The notes beneath the pieces were generated by a model. The model saw only the letters and a list, made by a program, of their open reading frames with translations, made no database searches and was not told the DNA's origin. This document shows, one piece after another, positions 1 through 8,489 of a stretch of 64,000 bases of DNA. The position numbers were made by a program, and so were the translations under genes. This stretch comes from Rhodobacter calidifons (lineage in GTDB: Bacteria > Pseudomonadota > Alphaproteobacteria > Rhodobacterales > Rhodobacteraceae), in contig NZ_JAANHS010000006.1 in the NCBI RefSeq assembly GCF_011174775.1, positions 124,001-188,000 of the forward strand, read 5' to 3'. The stretch's first letter is position 1. The number at the start of each line of letters is the position of its first letter.

Positions 1-519
1 GAGGTCGAGGGGCAGCATGTGGTGGGGATCGGGTTGACCGACCTGGTCGTGGTGGCGATGCCGGATGCGGTGCTGGTGGCGGACCGGTCGCGGAGCCAGG
101 ACGTGAAGACGGCGGTGGCGCAGTTGAAGGCGCGGTCGGTGCGGCAGGCGGAGGTCTTTCCACGCGACCACCGGCCCTGGGGCTGGTTCGAGACGCTGGC
201 CCTGGCGGACCGTTTCCAGGTCAAGCGGATCGTGGTGAAACCGGGTGCGGCGCTGTCCCTGCAAAGCCATGTCCACCGCGCCGAGCATTGGATCGTGGTC
301 AGCGGGACGGCCCAGGTCACGGTGGGCGAGGAGGTGCGGCTGCTGAGCGAAAACCAGTCGGTTTATGTGCCCCTGGGCGCGATCCACCGGCTGGCGAACC
401 CGGGCAAGGTGCCGGTGGTGCTGATCGAGGTGCAGACCGGCGCCTATCTGGGAGAGGATGACATCATCCGTTATGAGGACATCTACGCCCGGGGCGACGA
501 GAAAGGCCCGGCGCGGTGA
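1..519 (+). CDS. manC: Mannose-1-phosphate guanylyltransferase / mannose-6-phosphate isomerase, C-terminal part (partial)
   Basis: The reading frame is open from base 1, so the N-terminal nucleotidyltransferase domain lies outside the window. What is visible is the end of the transferase part and the C-terminal cupin of the type II phosphomannose isomerase family: RPWGWFE, then FQVKRIVVKPG, LQSHVHRAEHW with its metal-binding histidines, VVSGTAQVT, and the closing DDIIRYEDIYAR. The family makes GDP-mannose from mannose-6-phosphate via mannose-1-phosphate in the cytoplasm, which suits the glycosyltransferases downstream. The stop codon overlaps the GTG start of the next gene (GTGA at 516-519), implying translational coupling. 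The fragment could also come from a single-function GMP enzyme with a C-terminal cupin. Confidence 0.87.
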   Translation, partial: EVEGQHVVGIGLTDLVVVAMPDAVLVADRSRSQDVKTAVAQLKARSVRQAEVFPRDHRPWGWFETLALADRFQVKRIVVKPGAALSLQSHVHRAEHWIVVSGTAQVTVGEEVRLLSENQSVYVPLGAIHRLANPGKVPVVLIEVQTGAYLGEDDIIRYEDIYARGDEKGPAR

Positions 520-1352
520 GTTCGGCCGGGGCGGACATTCTGGACCGGCTGGCCATTGTGATGGCGCATCCGGATGACGAGGTGCTGTGGGCCTGTTCGG
601 CACTGCGCGCGGCCGAAAGGATCGTGCTCGTCTATGGTGAATGGCCGGGCGCGCCGAGGATCACCGAAGGGCGCCGTGTGGCGATGGCGGAGTTCCCGCT
701 GCCGACGCTCGACTGGCTGGCGATGCCGGAAAGCGGCGTCTTCGACAGCGCCTCCTGGCCTGCGGTGCGCGAGACCGAGTATGGGCTCTATCCGCATCCG
801 GCGCTGCGGCTGTTGCAAAACTTCAACCCCCAGCAATACCGCGCCCAGTTCGGCAAGCTGCGTGCGATTCTGCGCCCGCGGCTGGAGGGGTTCCGGAACG
901 TGATCGCGCACGGGCCCTGGGGTGAATATGGCCACGAGGAACATGTGCAGCTGTTCCGCGTCGTGGCCAGCCTTGCGGCGGAGATGGGGTTCCAGCTTTG
1001 GGTGCCGGCCTATGTCGCGCCGAAGTCCGAGGCGCTGATGCGACGCAACCTGCGCTTCTTCGGCATGCCGACGCCACCGATGCCGATCGACGCGGCCTTT
1101 GCGGACGAGATTGCCCAGATCTACAAGCGGACGCAGACTTGGACCTGGCCAGACAGCTATGTCTGGCCGGAGACCGAGCGATTCCTGCCGTGGGTGGCCG
1201 AGGGTCTTGCAGACGGACAATGGGCCACGCCCGCCGATGTGCAGCGCATCGTCTTTCCTGCGGATTATGATGCTTGGCGCAGGCATCTTCCCTGGCGGCG
1301 CGAAATTGCGCGCAAGGTTCTGAGCTGGATGAACGGGCGGAAGGTCGGCTAG
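516..1352 (+). CDS. PIG-L / LmbE-like deacetylase family protein
   Basis: This 278-residue protein opens with the family motif AHPDDE (residues 17-22), whose His and Asp residues bind zinc, and has a second metal-type motif GHEEHV near residue 144. PIG-L enzymes remove acetyl groups from N-acetylglucosamine-type sugars or related small molecules. Its GTG start overlaps the manC stop by four bases, so it belongs to the same transcript and probably modifies a sugar or glycolipid precursor of the exopolysaccharide. The later part (TWTWPDSYVWPE and onward) is not motif-rich. The substrate cannot be read from the sequence. There is no signal peptide, so it is probably cytoplasmic. Confidence 0.8.
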   Translation: MSSAGADILDRLAIVMAHPDDEVLWACSALRAAERIVLVYGEWPGAPRITEGRRVAMAEFPLPTLDWLAMPESGVFDSASWPAVRETEYGLYPHPALRLLQNFNPQQYRAQFGKLRAILRPRLEGFRNVIAHGPWGEYGHEEHVQLFRVVASLAAEMGFQLWVPAYVAPKSEALMRRNLRFFGMPTPPMPIDAAFADEIAQIYKRTQTWTWPDSYVWPETERFLPWVAEGLADGQWATPADVQRIVFPADYDAWRRHLPWRREIARKVLSWMNGRKVG

Positions 1353-1378
1353 CGCATGACGCGGATCGGGGCGGTCTC

Positions 1379-1957
1379 ATGTCGACTACCCTGACCTGCG
1401 CCTTTGCGCAGTGGAGGCCGGGTCTGGGCGACAACACCCCGATGGGTTGGGTGACCGTCCTTGTCTATCTGCTTGCGGCCCTTGCGGCAGGGGACCTCGC
1501 CCGGCAGCTGACGGGGCCGGATCAGCTGGTGCGGCGCGAGCGGCGATTCTGGATCGTCGTGACCGGGCTGATGCTGGCGCTTGCGCTGAACAAGCAGCTG
1601 GATCTCCAGTCCCTGCTGACCATGATCGCTCGGTGCCATGCCCAGCTGTCCGGCTGGTACGACAAACGGCGCCTGGTGCAGGAAGGCTTCATCGTCGGCG
1701 TGGCGCTGGGGGGGCTGGTGGCGCTGGGAGGCCTGACCTTTCTGTTGCGCGGCATCCTCGGGCGGGTGTGGGTGGCGCTGGCGGGCCTGTGCTTCGTCTG
1801 TGTCTTCGTCGTGGTGCGCGCGGCCAGCTTTCACCATGTGGACGTCCTTCTGGGTGTCGCGGTCGGTGGCATCAGGCTGAACTGGTTGTTCGAACTGCCG
1901 GGACCGATCCTGGTCGGCCTGATCGCCCTGCGCCGCCGGGTCAGCCAGGGCGGCTGA
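1379..1957 (+). CDS. Hypothetical multi-pass membrane protein
   Basis: About 192 residues if translation begins at ATG 1379 (MSTTLTCAF); the frame is open further upstream, but that part overlaps the deacetylase gene and does not look like protein. Four hydrophobic segments are visible: residues 20-35 (VTVLVYLLAALAAG), 55-68, 105-130 (FIVGVALGGLVALGGL onward) and 135-155, followed by a short one near the end (PGPILVGLIALRR). I recognise no catalytic motif. It sits directly after the deacetylase gene in the manC transcript and may be a membrane partner in polysaccharide modification, but that is only position. No clear ribosome-binding site is seen, so the start is uncertain. Confidence 0.6.
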   Translation: MSTTLTCAFAQWRPGLGDNTPMGWVTVLVYLLAALAAGDLARQLTGPDQLVRRERRFWIVVTGLMLALALNKQLDLQSLLTMIARCHAQLSGWYDKRRLVQEGFIVGVALGGLVALGGLTFLLRGILGRVWVALAGLCFVCVFVVVRAASFHHVDVLLGVAVGGIRLNWLFELPGPILVGLIALRRRVSQGG

Positions 1958-2508
1958 TGGGACTGACGCTCGAATCAAATCCCATTGGAACCCGCCCCTG
2001 ATTGCCCATTTCGCAGGCACTCCGACACCTGGTAGTGGTTGCCGGATCACTTTAACGGAAAATTCACCGTTTCGGAAAACCGCATAATGGCTGGGGTGGA
2101 ATGCCCGTCATGACCCGACATGTGGCGTCAGTCCGAAAGGGGCGGAAGCCGACAGGTTCATGCTGTCACAAAAGCCTTAATTAAAAGGCGAGCGAAAACA
2201 TGGCGGTGGTGTGGCAGCCAGCACGGAAACTTGCCCCGATAGTCCTGATGACGGTCCGAGAGGCTGTTTCGAACCTCATCGCACAGTACACGCGAGATAC
2301 AACCTTAGCGTGTAACTTTATGAGATCAAACCACTTTTCGGGCAGAGGGGTCAGGATGACCGCATTGCGGCAACGGGTTCCGAGTGGTAAAACGTGACCC
2401 GTGAGTGGATCGGAGTATCGAGTGCGAGAGTTCATTTTGGGTCCGCGGGACACCCCCCGGACTTCGGAAATTGGCTTAGCGATTGGCACCCTTGCGGAGG
2501 CGTTGCAG
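1958..2508. other. Long intergenic region upstream of the sugar transferase
   Basis: About 550 bases without a convincing gene. The middle part (2050-2400) is visibly richer in A+T than its surroundings and probably holds the promoter of the sugar transferase gene. A short frame starting at 2200 has no family resemblance and was not called. A small palindrome at 2174-2189 is listed separately. Confidence 0.5.
2174..2189. promoter_or_regulatory. Short inverted repeat, candidate operator
   Basis: GCCTT and AAGGC flank an AATTAA core in the AT-rich region upstream of the ExoY-like gene. The size and place suit a regulator-binding site, but it could be chance; no known consensus was matched. Confidence 0.25.
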
Positions 2509-3201
2509 ATGGACGTTCGTTCGGGACTGGCAGGGCAGGATTTCGAACGGCCCGCACCCACCGTCGCGGACGGTTGGGTAAAGGCGCGGCGCGAGCCGCT
2601 GTATCGCCGGACGCTCAAGCGTTGGATGGACGTGGCCTTTGTCATCATGGCCGCGCCGGTGGTTCTTCCGGTCATCCTCGTGCTGGCCGCGATCCTGAAG
2701 CTTGGCGGAGGCCCGTCCTTCTTCACGCAGGAGCGGGTGGGTCTGGGTGGCAGAACGTTCAAGCTCTGGAAACTGCGGACCATGGTTCCGGACGCGGAAG
2801 AGCGACTTCAGGCCTATCTGGCGAAGGATGAAGCCGCGCGGCGCGAATGGGACGCCTACCAGAAACTGTCGCGGGATCCTCGCATCACCGAGTTCGGCCA
2901 GTTCCTGCGCAAGAGCTCGCTGGATGAACTTCCGCAGCTCTGGAACGTGCTGATCGGCGACATGAGCCTTGTCGGCCCGCGTCCGATGATGCTGGACCAG
3001 CAGGAACTGTATCCCGGCAAGGCTTATTATGCGCTGCGCCCCGGCCTGACCGGCACCTGGCAGATCTCGGAGCGCAACCAGTCCACCTTCGCCCAACGCG
3101 CCGAATTCGACGCCGAGTACGAGCGCAACCTGTCCTTTATCAGGGATTTGAAGATCCTGCTGGCGACTGTGGGTGTGGTCCTGCGGGCGACTGGGAAGTA
3201 A
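2509..3201 (+). CDS. Exopolysaccharide initiating sugar-phosphate transferase (ExoY/WbaP C-terminal family)
   Basis: A bacterial sugar transferase that moves a hexose-1-phosphate from a UDP-sugar onto undecaprenyl phosphate and so starts the repeat unit at the inner membrane. The 230-residue protein has a membrane anchor at residues 41-64, then FFTQERVGL, WKLRTM, SLDELPQLWNV, GDMSLVGPRPM and PGLTGTWQISERN, all typical of the family. I chose ATG 2509 because GGAGG sits eight bases before it and the length then matches short ExoY-type enzymes. A GTG at 2401 would add 36 residues but has no ribosome-binding site. The long upstream gap suggests its own promoter. The sugar transferred (galactose, glucose or other) is not decided by the sequence. 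Confidence 0.9.
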   Translation: MDVRSGLAGQDFERPAPTVADGWVKARREPLYRRTLKRWMDVAFVIMAAPVVLPVILVLAAILKLGGGPSFFTQERVGLGGRTFKLWKLRTMVPDAEERLQAYLAKDEAARREWDAYQKLSRDPRITEFGQFLRKSSLDELPQLWNVLIGDMSLVGPRPMMLDQQELYPGKAYYALRPGLTGTWQISERNQSTFAQRAEFDAEYERNLSFIRDLKILLATVGVVLRATGK

Positions 3202-3385
3202 GCGACCGGGCATCCGGCCGGTGTTGCCGGATCCAGCCCACAAGCGCGACCCCCGGCAACAACATGGCAAATCCCGCAGCGGGATAGGCAAGCAGGACGA
3301 TCCACAGCGGAAAATCGTAGGCGAACAGGATCACAGACACGCTGGCTGCGCCGAACATTGCGATGAGAAGCAGCCCCAGAACCAT
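3140..3385 (-). CDS. Small hydrophobic membrane protein (paralogue 1 of 2)
   Basis: An 81-residue protein with two predicted transmembrane segments (about 1-22 and 27-50, the second containing FPLWIVLLAYPAAGF) and a polar, proline-rich tail. An AAGGAG box lies six bases before the ATG, which supports translation. It closely resembles the next small minus-strand gene (3608-3817): both pair a hydrophobic first helix with an F/LPxWIxLLxYP segment. Its 3' end overlaps the end of the sugar transferase gene on the other strand by 62 bases. Function unknown. Confidence 0.6.
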   Translation of the reverse strand: MVLGLLLIAMFGAASVSVILFAYDFPLWIVLLAYPAAGFAMLLPGVALVGWIRQHRPDARSLTSQSPAGPHPQSPAGSSNP

Positions 3386-3607
3386 CCCCGTCTCCTTGAC
3401 CGGAGAAGCATGAACGCCGTAAACGCCCAGCCAGAATCACAGATTAGGCTTATCCGGGCACATGTCGAGATAGCAAAAGTGATTCAATTTTACCGATATG
3501 CCAATTCGCCACGGACTTGGCGAGACTTGGCCGACATCGTGCCGGGTCCCGTCGGCAATTCCGCCGATGACCGCAGGAGATCACCGAACCAGCGTCGGGC
3601 AGGCCGG

Positions 3608-3817
3608 TCAGCCCTGCGTCGCCTGGCTTTGCAGTCCGTCCGGTCGGTCCGCGAAGTCTGCACGCCCGCCCCGCACCGCAGCGCAGAGCAGAAGGGCAAG
3701 GCCACCGATCACGGGATAGGACAGAAGGGCGATCCAGGTCGGCAAGGCCAGGGCGAAGGTCGCACCCATCGCGATGATCCCTACTGCGGTCGACAAGAGC
3801 ACGATCCCTGCAAGCAT
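3608..3817 (-). CDS. Small hydrophobic membrane protein (paralogue 2 of 2)
   Basis: About 69 residues from ATG 3817 (MLAGIVLLS); a TTG at 3826 is an alternative start. GGAG lies about nine bases upstream of the ATG. Two membrane segments flank the conserved LPTWIALLSYPVIGG motif, matching the neighbouring gene at 3140-3385. The two genes share strand and architecture and look like a local duplication. Function unknown; they may be small membrane modulators associated with the exopolysaccharide locus. Confidence 0.55.
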   Translation of the reverse strand: MLAGIVLLSTAVGIIAMGATFALALPTWIALLSYPVIGGLALLLCAAVRGGRADFADRPDGLQSQATQG

Positions 3818-4264
3818 GTCCTGCAACTCCTACGCGAAGCTTACAGGAAGGATGCTCGCCATGCGTGGCAGGAATATGGCCAAGCCTTGGTCAAACTGCG
3901 TCGCTGGATCTGAGCATTGGCGCTGAACCCTGCGATCCGACAATGCAGTATTCCACATCATCAGCATGTTCGGGGACGGCGCGACGGAGTGGTATGGCCA
4001 GGTCTGGAAGGCCGGCCGGGGCCCGTTTGTCCGGGCAAGGCATCGTATTGAAAAGCACGACGAACATGGCTTTCCGCGTCACCCGGCGCCAGCAGGAGGT
4101 GCGCCAGGGGGCCCGGAAAGGCCGCTTGCCGCGCCGTGTCAGGATCTGCGCGGCGGTTCCGGATGCCGAATTGCGGCAGGGATCCGGGACCTGCTTCACG
4201 ATTGCCTTTCTTTTGTCACGCGCCCGCAGCAAGGTGTCGCGGTCGCAGGCCCAGGGGACTTGAA
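3818..4264. other. Intergenic region before the flippase gene
   Basis: About 450 bases. Open frames here have arginine-rich, non-protein-like translations and no family resemblance. It should hold divergent promoters for the small membrane protein gene (minus) and the ABC transporter gene (plus), but no promoter could be assigned by eye. Confidence 0.4.
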
Positions 4265-6085
4265 TTGATCGCCACCTTTCGCAAGCTGTTCTTGCTGTTC
4301 GATCGCACCGAGCGGCGCCGGTTCTGGATTTTGACCGGGGTGATGCTCCTGGTCGCCGCGGCCGAGATCGCCGGCATCTCGGCGGTTCTGATGCTGTTGA
4401 ATGTGCTGGCCAATCCAGAGAGCCTCCAGTCGAACCGGCTCCTCGCCGAACTGTCCCGGCTGTCGGGACTTGAATCAGCCTTCAGCTTGCAGATCGGGCT
4501 TTCGGTCCTGGTCCTTTGCGTGGTCATGGCGGGCCTGGCGGTCAAGGCGCTGGGCACCTATGCCACGATCCGGTTCTCGACGATGCGGGGCTACACGATT
4601 TCGTCGCGCCTTCTGGCGGCCTATCTCAGCCAGCCCTATCCCTGGTTCCTGCGGCGCAACAGCGCCGAGCTGGAGAAGAATGTCCTGAACGAGGTCGACG
4701 GGCTGGTGAACCGGGTGATCCTGCCCTGTCTTCGCCTGGTGTCGAACGGACTTCTGGTGCTGGCGATCCTGGGCTTTCTGCTGATGGTGGATCCGGTGGT
4801 GACGCTGTTCTCCGGCGGTGTGCTGAGCCTGGGTTACGGGTTGATCTACCTGCGGTTCCGCGGGCGGCTGCACCGTCTGGGCCAGATCATGATGGATGCC
4901 TTCGAGAACCGCTTCCTCGTCGCGCAGGAAGCCACCGGCGGGATCAAGGATGTCAAGCTCATGGGCCTGGAGGCGACCTATGTTAACAGCTATTCGGCCG
5001 CCGCCCGCACGGCCGCGCAGAGCGGGGCGACCATGGGCATCATGTCGGAGCTGCCGCGCTTCCTGCTGGAGGCGATCACCTTCGGCACCATGCTGGCGCT
5101 GATCCTGCTTCTGCTGCTGAAAAGCGAAGGCAATATCGTCGAGGTCGTACCGACGCTGGGTGTCATCGCCTTCTCGACCATGCGGCTCTTGCCGTCGTTG
5201 CAGCAGATCTACCACGCGCTGGTCTCCGTCCGCGGGGCAACGGCGGTGCTTGACGCGATCGTGGCCGATTTCACGTCCACGCCTGCACTGCCGCTGGCCG
5301 ATGCACTGCGCACAAAGCCCCTGCGACTGGAGCGCGAGCTGGAACTGGCCAAGGTCAGCTTCGCCTATGCCGAGGCCGAAAAGCCGACGCTGCGCGGGGT
5401 GGATCTGGTGATCCCGGCGCGGACCACGGTGGGGATCGTCGGCGGCACCGGGGCGGGCAAGACCACGCTGGTTGACCTGATCCTCGGGCTTCTGACGCCT
5501 GACGAGGGCGAGATCCGGGTGGACGGTGTGCCGATCACGCCCGAGAATCTGCGCGCCTGGCAGGGGACGCTGGGCTATGTGCCCCAGGCGATCTTCCTGA
5601 CCGACGAGACCATCGCCTCGAACATCGCCTTCGGGGTGCCGAAGGACGAGATCGACATGGCCGCGGTCGAGAGGGCGGCGCGCATCGCGGCCCTGCACGA
5701 TTTCGTCGTTTCCGACCTGCCGCACGGCTATGACACCTATGTGGGAGAGCGTGGCGTGCGGCTGTCGGGCGGTCAGCGCCAGCGGATCGGGATCGCCCGG
5801 GCCCTGTATCGCGATCCGACGCTTCTGATCATGGACGAAGCGACCTCGGCCCTGGACAATATCACCGAACGGGTGGTGATGGAGGCGGTCAACCGCATCC
5901 GGGCCGACCGGACCATCATCCTGATCGCCCACCGGCTGACAACGGTGAAGACCTGCGACACGATCTTCCTGATGGACCGGGGCCGGCTTTTGGCCCAGGG
6001 CAGCTATGACGAGCTTCTGGCCGGAAACGCGACCTTCCGGCGCATGGTTGCTGGCGATGCCGAGGAGGTAAGTGCTGCGCTATGA
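4265..6085 (+). CDS. ABC transporter with fused membrane and ATPase domains, PglK-like lipid-linked glycan flippase
   Basis: About 606 residues from TTG 4265, which has AGGGGA eight bases upstream; the frame is open further up but with implausible sequence. The N-terminal half has six hydrophobic segments. The C-terminal half is a complete ATPase: Walker A GGTGAGKTT near residue 393, Q-loop in GYVPQAIFL, signature LSGGQRQR near 500, Walker B LLIMDEA near 520 and H-loop AHR near 555. The length and the N-terminal layout resemble the PglK/WlaB flippases that move undecaprenyl-linked oligosaccharide across the inner membrane. No Wzx-type flippase was seen in the window, so this is the best candidate for that step. 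A lipid or peptide exporter is the alternative. Confidence 0.82.
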   Translation: MIATFRKLFLLFDRTERRRFWILTGVMLLVAAAEIAGISAVLMLLNVLANPESLQSNRLLAELSRLSGLESAFSLQIGLSVLVLCVVMAGLAVKALGTYATIRFSTMRGYTISSRLLAAYLSQPYPWFLRRNSAELEKNVLNEVDGLVNRVILPCLRLVSNGLLVLAILGFLLMVDPVVTLFSGGVLSLGYGLIYLRFRGRLHRLGQIMMDAFENRFLVAQEATGGIKDVKLMGLEATYVNSYSAAARTAAQSGATMGIMSELPRFLLEAITFGTMLALILLLLLKSEGNIVEVVPTLGVIAFSTMRLLPSLQQIYHALVSVRGATAVLDAIVADFTSTPALPLADALRTKPLRLERELELAKVSFAYAEAEKPTLRGVDLVIPARTTVGIVGGTGAGKTTLVDLILGLLTPDEGEIRVDGVPITPENLRAWQGTLGYVPQAIFLTDETIASNIAFGVPKDEIDMAAVERAARIAALHDFVVSDLPHGYDTYVGERGVRLSGGQRQRIGIARALYRDPTLLIMDEATSALDNITERVVMEAVNRIRADRTIILIAHRLTTVKTCDTIFLMDRGRLLAQGSYDELLAGNATFRRMVAGDAEEVSAAL

Positions 6086-6173
6086 ACGTTGAGAAATCGA
6101 CCCCTTGCCAGGCCGCGTGCCGATCCGGGTCTGAAGATGCAAAGTCCTTTGAGACGAAGACTGAGAGGTTGTG

Positions 6174-7013
6174 ATGTCCATCAATACTCTGCCGATCGAT
6201 CCCGAGACGCTTCTGATCGATGCCGATGACGCCCGCGAATTCGGCAAGGCCGCCGCCGAGGCTTACCGCTCGAAGAAGCCCTATCCCTACGGCTGTTTCG
6301 ACAATTTCATGCCGGCCGAGATCCTTGACCGCGTGCGCGAGGAGTTGCGGGTGCTGCCCGCGGCGGAAAGCTTTTTCAACCGTCCGCAGGAAAAGCTGAA
6401 GGCGGCCTACATGCCGGAACGCCTTGGGCCCTATACCCGGGCGCTGTTCCATTCGCTGAACTCCAAGGGCTTTCTGGCTTTCCTGGAAGAGCTGACCGGC
6501 ATCGACGGGCTGATCCCGGACCCCTATTACGCGGGCGGCGGCATCCATGTCGTGTCGAACGGCGGGCATCTGGACATCCACGCCGACTTCAACCGGCAGG
6601 GCAAGCTGAACCTCGAACGGCGGCTGAACGTGCTGATCTACCTGAACAAGGACTGGAAGGAAGAATACGGCGGGTCCTTCGAGGTCTGGAACGACGACAT
6701 GACCGCCAAGGTGGCGAGCTTCGTGCCGCTGTTCAACCGGATGTGCTGCTTCAACACCGGGTCGAACACCTGGCATGGCAACCCCGAGCCGGTGAACCAT
6801 CCGGACAAGGAGCCCCGGATGTCGATCGCGCTGTACTACTACACCGCGACCTGGGATTCGACGAAGGTGGCACATTCCACGCTGTTCAAGCCGCGTCCCG
6901 GGACGAAGGACCAGAAGGACCGGCTGGAAGCCCGACACCGGATCATGGAGAACCTGCTGCCGCCGGTGATCTACCGCCGGCTGGACCAACGTCTGCGCAA
7001 GCTGGGGATCTGA
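6174..7013 (+). CDS. 2-oxoglutarate/Fe(II)-dependent oxygenase (prolyl 4-hydroxylase-like)
   Basis: A 279-residue protein with the full iron and cosubstrate set of the 2OG-Fe(II) double-stranded beta-helix family: H136 and D138 in DIHADF, distal H201 in NTWHGNP and R215 in PRMSIALYYY for 2-oxoglutarate. NVLIYLNKDW and GGSFEVW between them are typical of the prolyl-hydroxylase-like branch. I use ATG 6174 with GAGAGG upstream; GTG 6171 directly before it is an alternative. It follows the flippase gene by 88 bases on the same strand. Family members hydroxylate proteins, lipids or small molecules; in this setting a sugar, lipid or secreted protein is possible, but the substrate is unknown. Confidence 0.85.
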   Translation: MSINTLPIDPETLLIDADDAREFGKAAAEAYRSKKPYPYGCFDNFMPAEILDRVREELRVLPAAESFFNRPQEKLKAAYMPERLGPYTRALFHSLNSKGFLAFLEELTGIDGLIPDPYYAGGGIHVVSNGGHLDIHADFNRQGKLNLERRLNVLIYLNKDWKEEYGGSFEVWNDDMTAKVASFVPLFNRMCCFNTGSNTWHGNPEPVNHPDKEPRMSIALYYYTATWDSTKVAHSTLFKPRPGTKDQKDRLEARHRIMENLLPPVIYRRLDQRLRKLGI

Positions 7014-7018
7014 CGGCA

Positions 7019-8227
7019 CTACTGCCGCCGGACCGAGGCCAGGAAGTCCGCCATCCGCCGGGCGATGACGTCCGGCGCATAGTTGGCCTTCACGTGGTTG
7101 CGCGCGGCAGCACCCAGACGGCGTGCCAGGGCCGGGTCGCGCATCAGCCGAAGGCAGGCCCGGGCCATCGCTTCTGCATCCTCGGGTGGGACCATGAGGG
7201 CGGTCTCCTCATGCGTGGCGATCTCTTTCTGGCCACCGACGCTGGTTGACACGACGGCTGACCCGACGGCCATCGCTTCGATCAGCGTGCCTCCGAAGTT
7301 CTCATAGCGTGACGCGACCAGCGTGACCCCGTGCCGGGCGCGCAGGGCGGCCACTTCCGCGCGCGATTGCCTTCCCACCGCCCTGATCCGTGAGCGGACG
7401 GGTTCGGGCAGACGGGCAAGCCGGTCGGAAAGCCTGTCGATGCCGCCCCCGGCCCGCGGCAGCCCCTCGTCCGGGCCGACGAAGGTGAACTGCGCGGCAG
7501 GGTGCGCAGCGGCAATCGAGGCAAAGGCGTCCACCACGATGTCGCCGCCCTTGATGTGGTCGAACCGGCCGACGAACAGGACGTGGTTCAGAAGCTCATC
7601 GGTCAGATCGATGCCCTGCGCCGGTGCCGGAAACGGATTCGGGATCACGGCCGCAGGAACCTTCGGCAGGCCCCACCGCGCCTCTGTCTGCCGCAGCACC
7701 TCGTTCGATGGCGAAGTGATGCCATCCACCCGGCGCAGGCCCCTTGCCTCGCGCGCCTCTCGCCGGGCGCTGGCGGCATCGTCCGGCGCACTTCCTGCCA
7801 TGCGATGCAGCCACCAGGGGCCATGCAGGGTTGCCACCACAGGTACGGACACCTTTGCCCGGATCTCTCCGACCCAGCCCTGCGTCTCTTCCATCACGAC
7901 GACTTCGACCCCGTATAGGGCCACGGCGCGCCGGATCGCCTCGACGTGCTGATCCGCCACGAAGCGGACCTGCCAGCCCTCCGGGTCCAGCTTTCGCCGC
8001 AGACGATCCACCAGCCGCAGCCGGGCATCGGGCAACGCGATGACGCGCGGGTGGTCATGCGGTGCATCCAGCCAATGCGCTATGATGGTGACTTCATGCC
8101 CCGCGTCTTGCAGACCGGAGGCCAGGTGGCTGACAGCCGTGGCAATGCCGTTCGGCGTCTGCACCCCGGGCCAGGCCGGCGTGACGAAGGCGACCCGAAG
8201 AGGCCGCAGCTCACTGCCTCTGGTCAT
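7019..8227 (-). CDS. Glycosyltransferase, GT4 / group 1 family
   Basis: A 402-residue GT-B fold enzyme. The N-terminal Rossmann part starts PLRVAFVTPAWPG with a glycine-containing acceptor loop (PNGIATAVSHLASGL). The C-terminal part has LFVGRFDHIKGGDIVVDAF and the nucleotide-sugar-binding EX7E motif in YENFGGTLIEAM. I chose ATG 8227 because GAGAGG lies six bases upstream; the frame is open to 8275. It converges on the oxygenase gene with only five bases between the stops. It probably adds one sugar to the lipid-linked repeat unit on the cytoplasmic face; donor and acceptor are unknown. Confidence 0.87.
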   Translation of the reverse strand: MTRGSELRPLRVAFVTPAWPGVQTPNGIATAVSHLASGLQDAGHEVTIIAHWLDAPHDHPRVIALPDARLRLVDRLRRKLDPEGWQVRFVADQHVEAIRRAVALYGVEVVVMEETQGWVGEIRAKVSVPVVATLHGPWWLHRMAGSAPDDAASARREAREARGLRRVDGITSPSNEVLRQTEARWGLPKVPAAVIPNPFPAPAQGIDLTDELLNHVLFVGRFDHIKGGDIVVDAFASIAAAHPAAQFTFVGPDEGLPRAGGGIDRLSDRLARLPEPVRSRIRAVGRQSRAEVAALRARHGVTLVASRYENFGGTLIEAMAVGSAVVSTSVGGQKEIATHEETALMVPPEDAEAMARACLRLMRDPALARRLGAAARNHVKANYAPDVIARRMADFLASVRRQ

Positions 8228-8489
8228 TGCAGGCCTCTCTGCCGCGCAGAACGGCCCTTGCGCCGGGTTTGCCAAGGTCGCGATGTCTCGGGGAAGGGGC
8301 GATCGAATTCGTGGCCAAGATCAAAAGCGTGCCAGAGGTGATCAGCATTTCGCCAAGCCGTTTTCGCGTCCGAAGCGTGACCAGAACCGGCAGGTGCTGT
8401 CAAGGGAACTTGGGGCGCGGTAGGCAGCTGGACGGCCCCTCCGCGGCCGGTGGCCTGGACTTGCCCGTGGCTCGCACGGAAAGGGGCCG

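Noticed and set aside
2200-2397. 65-codon frame upstream of the sugar transferase
   Set aside because: No ribosome-binding site, no family resemblance, and it lies in the AT-rich promoter region.
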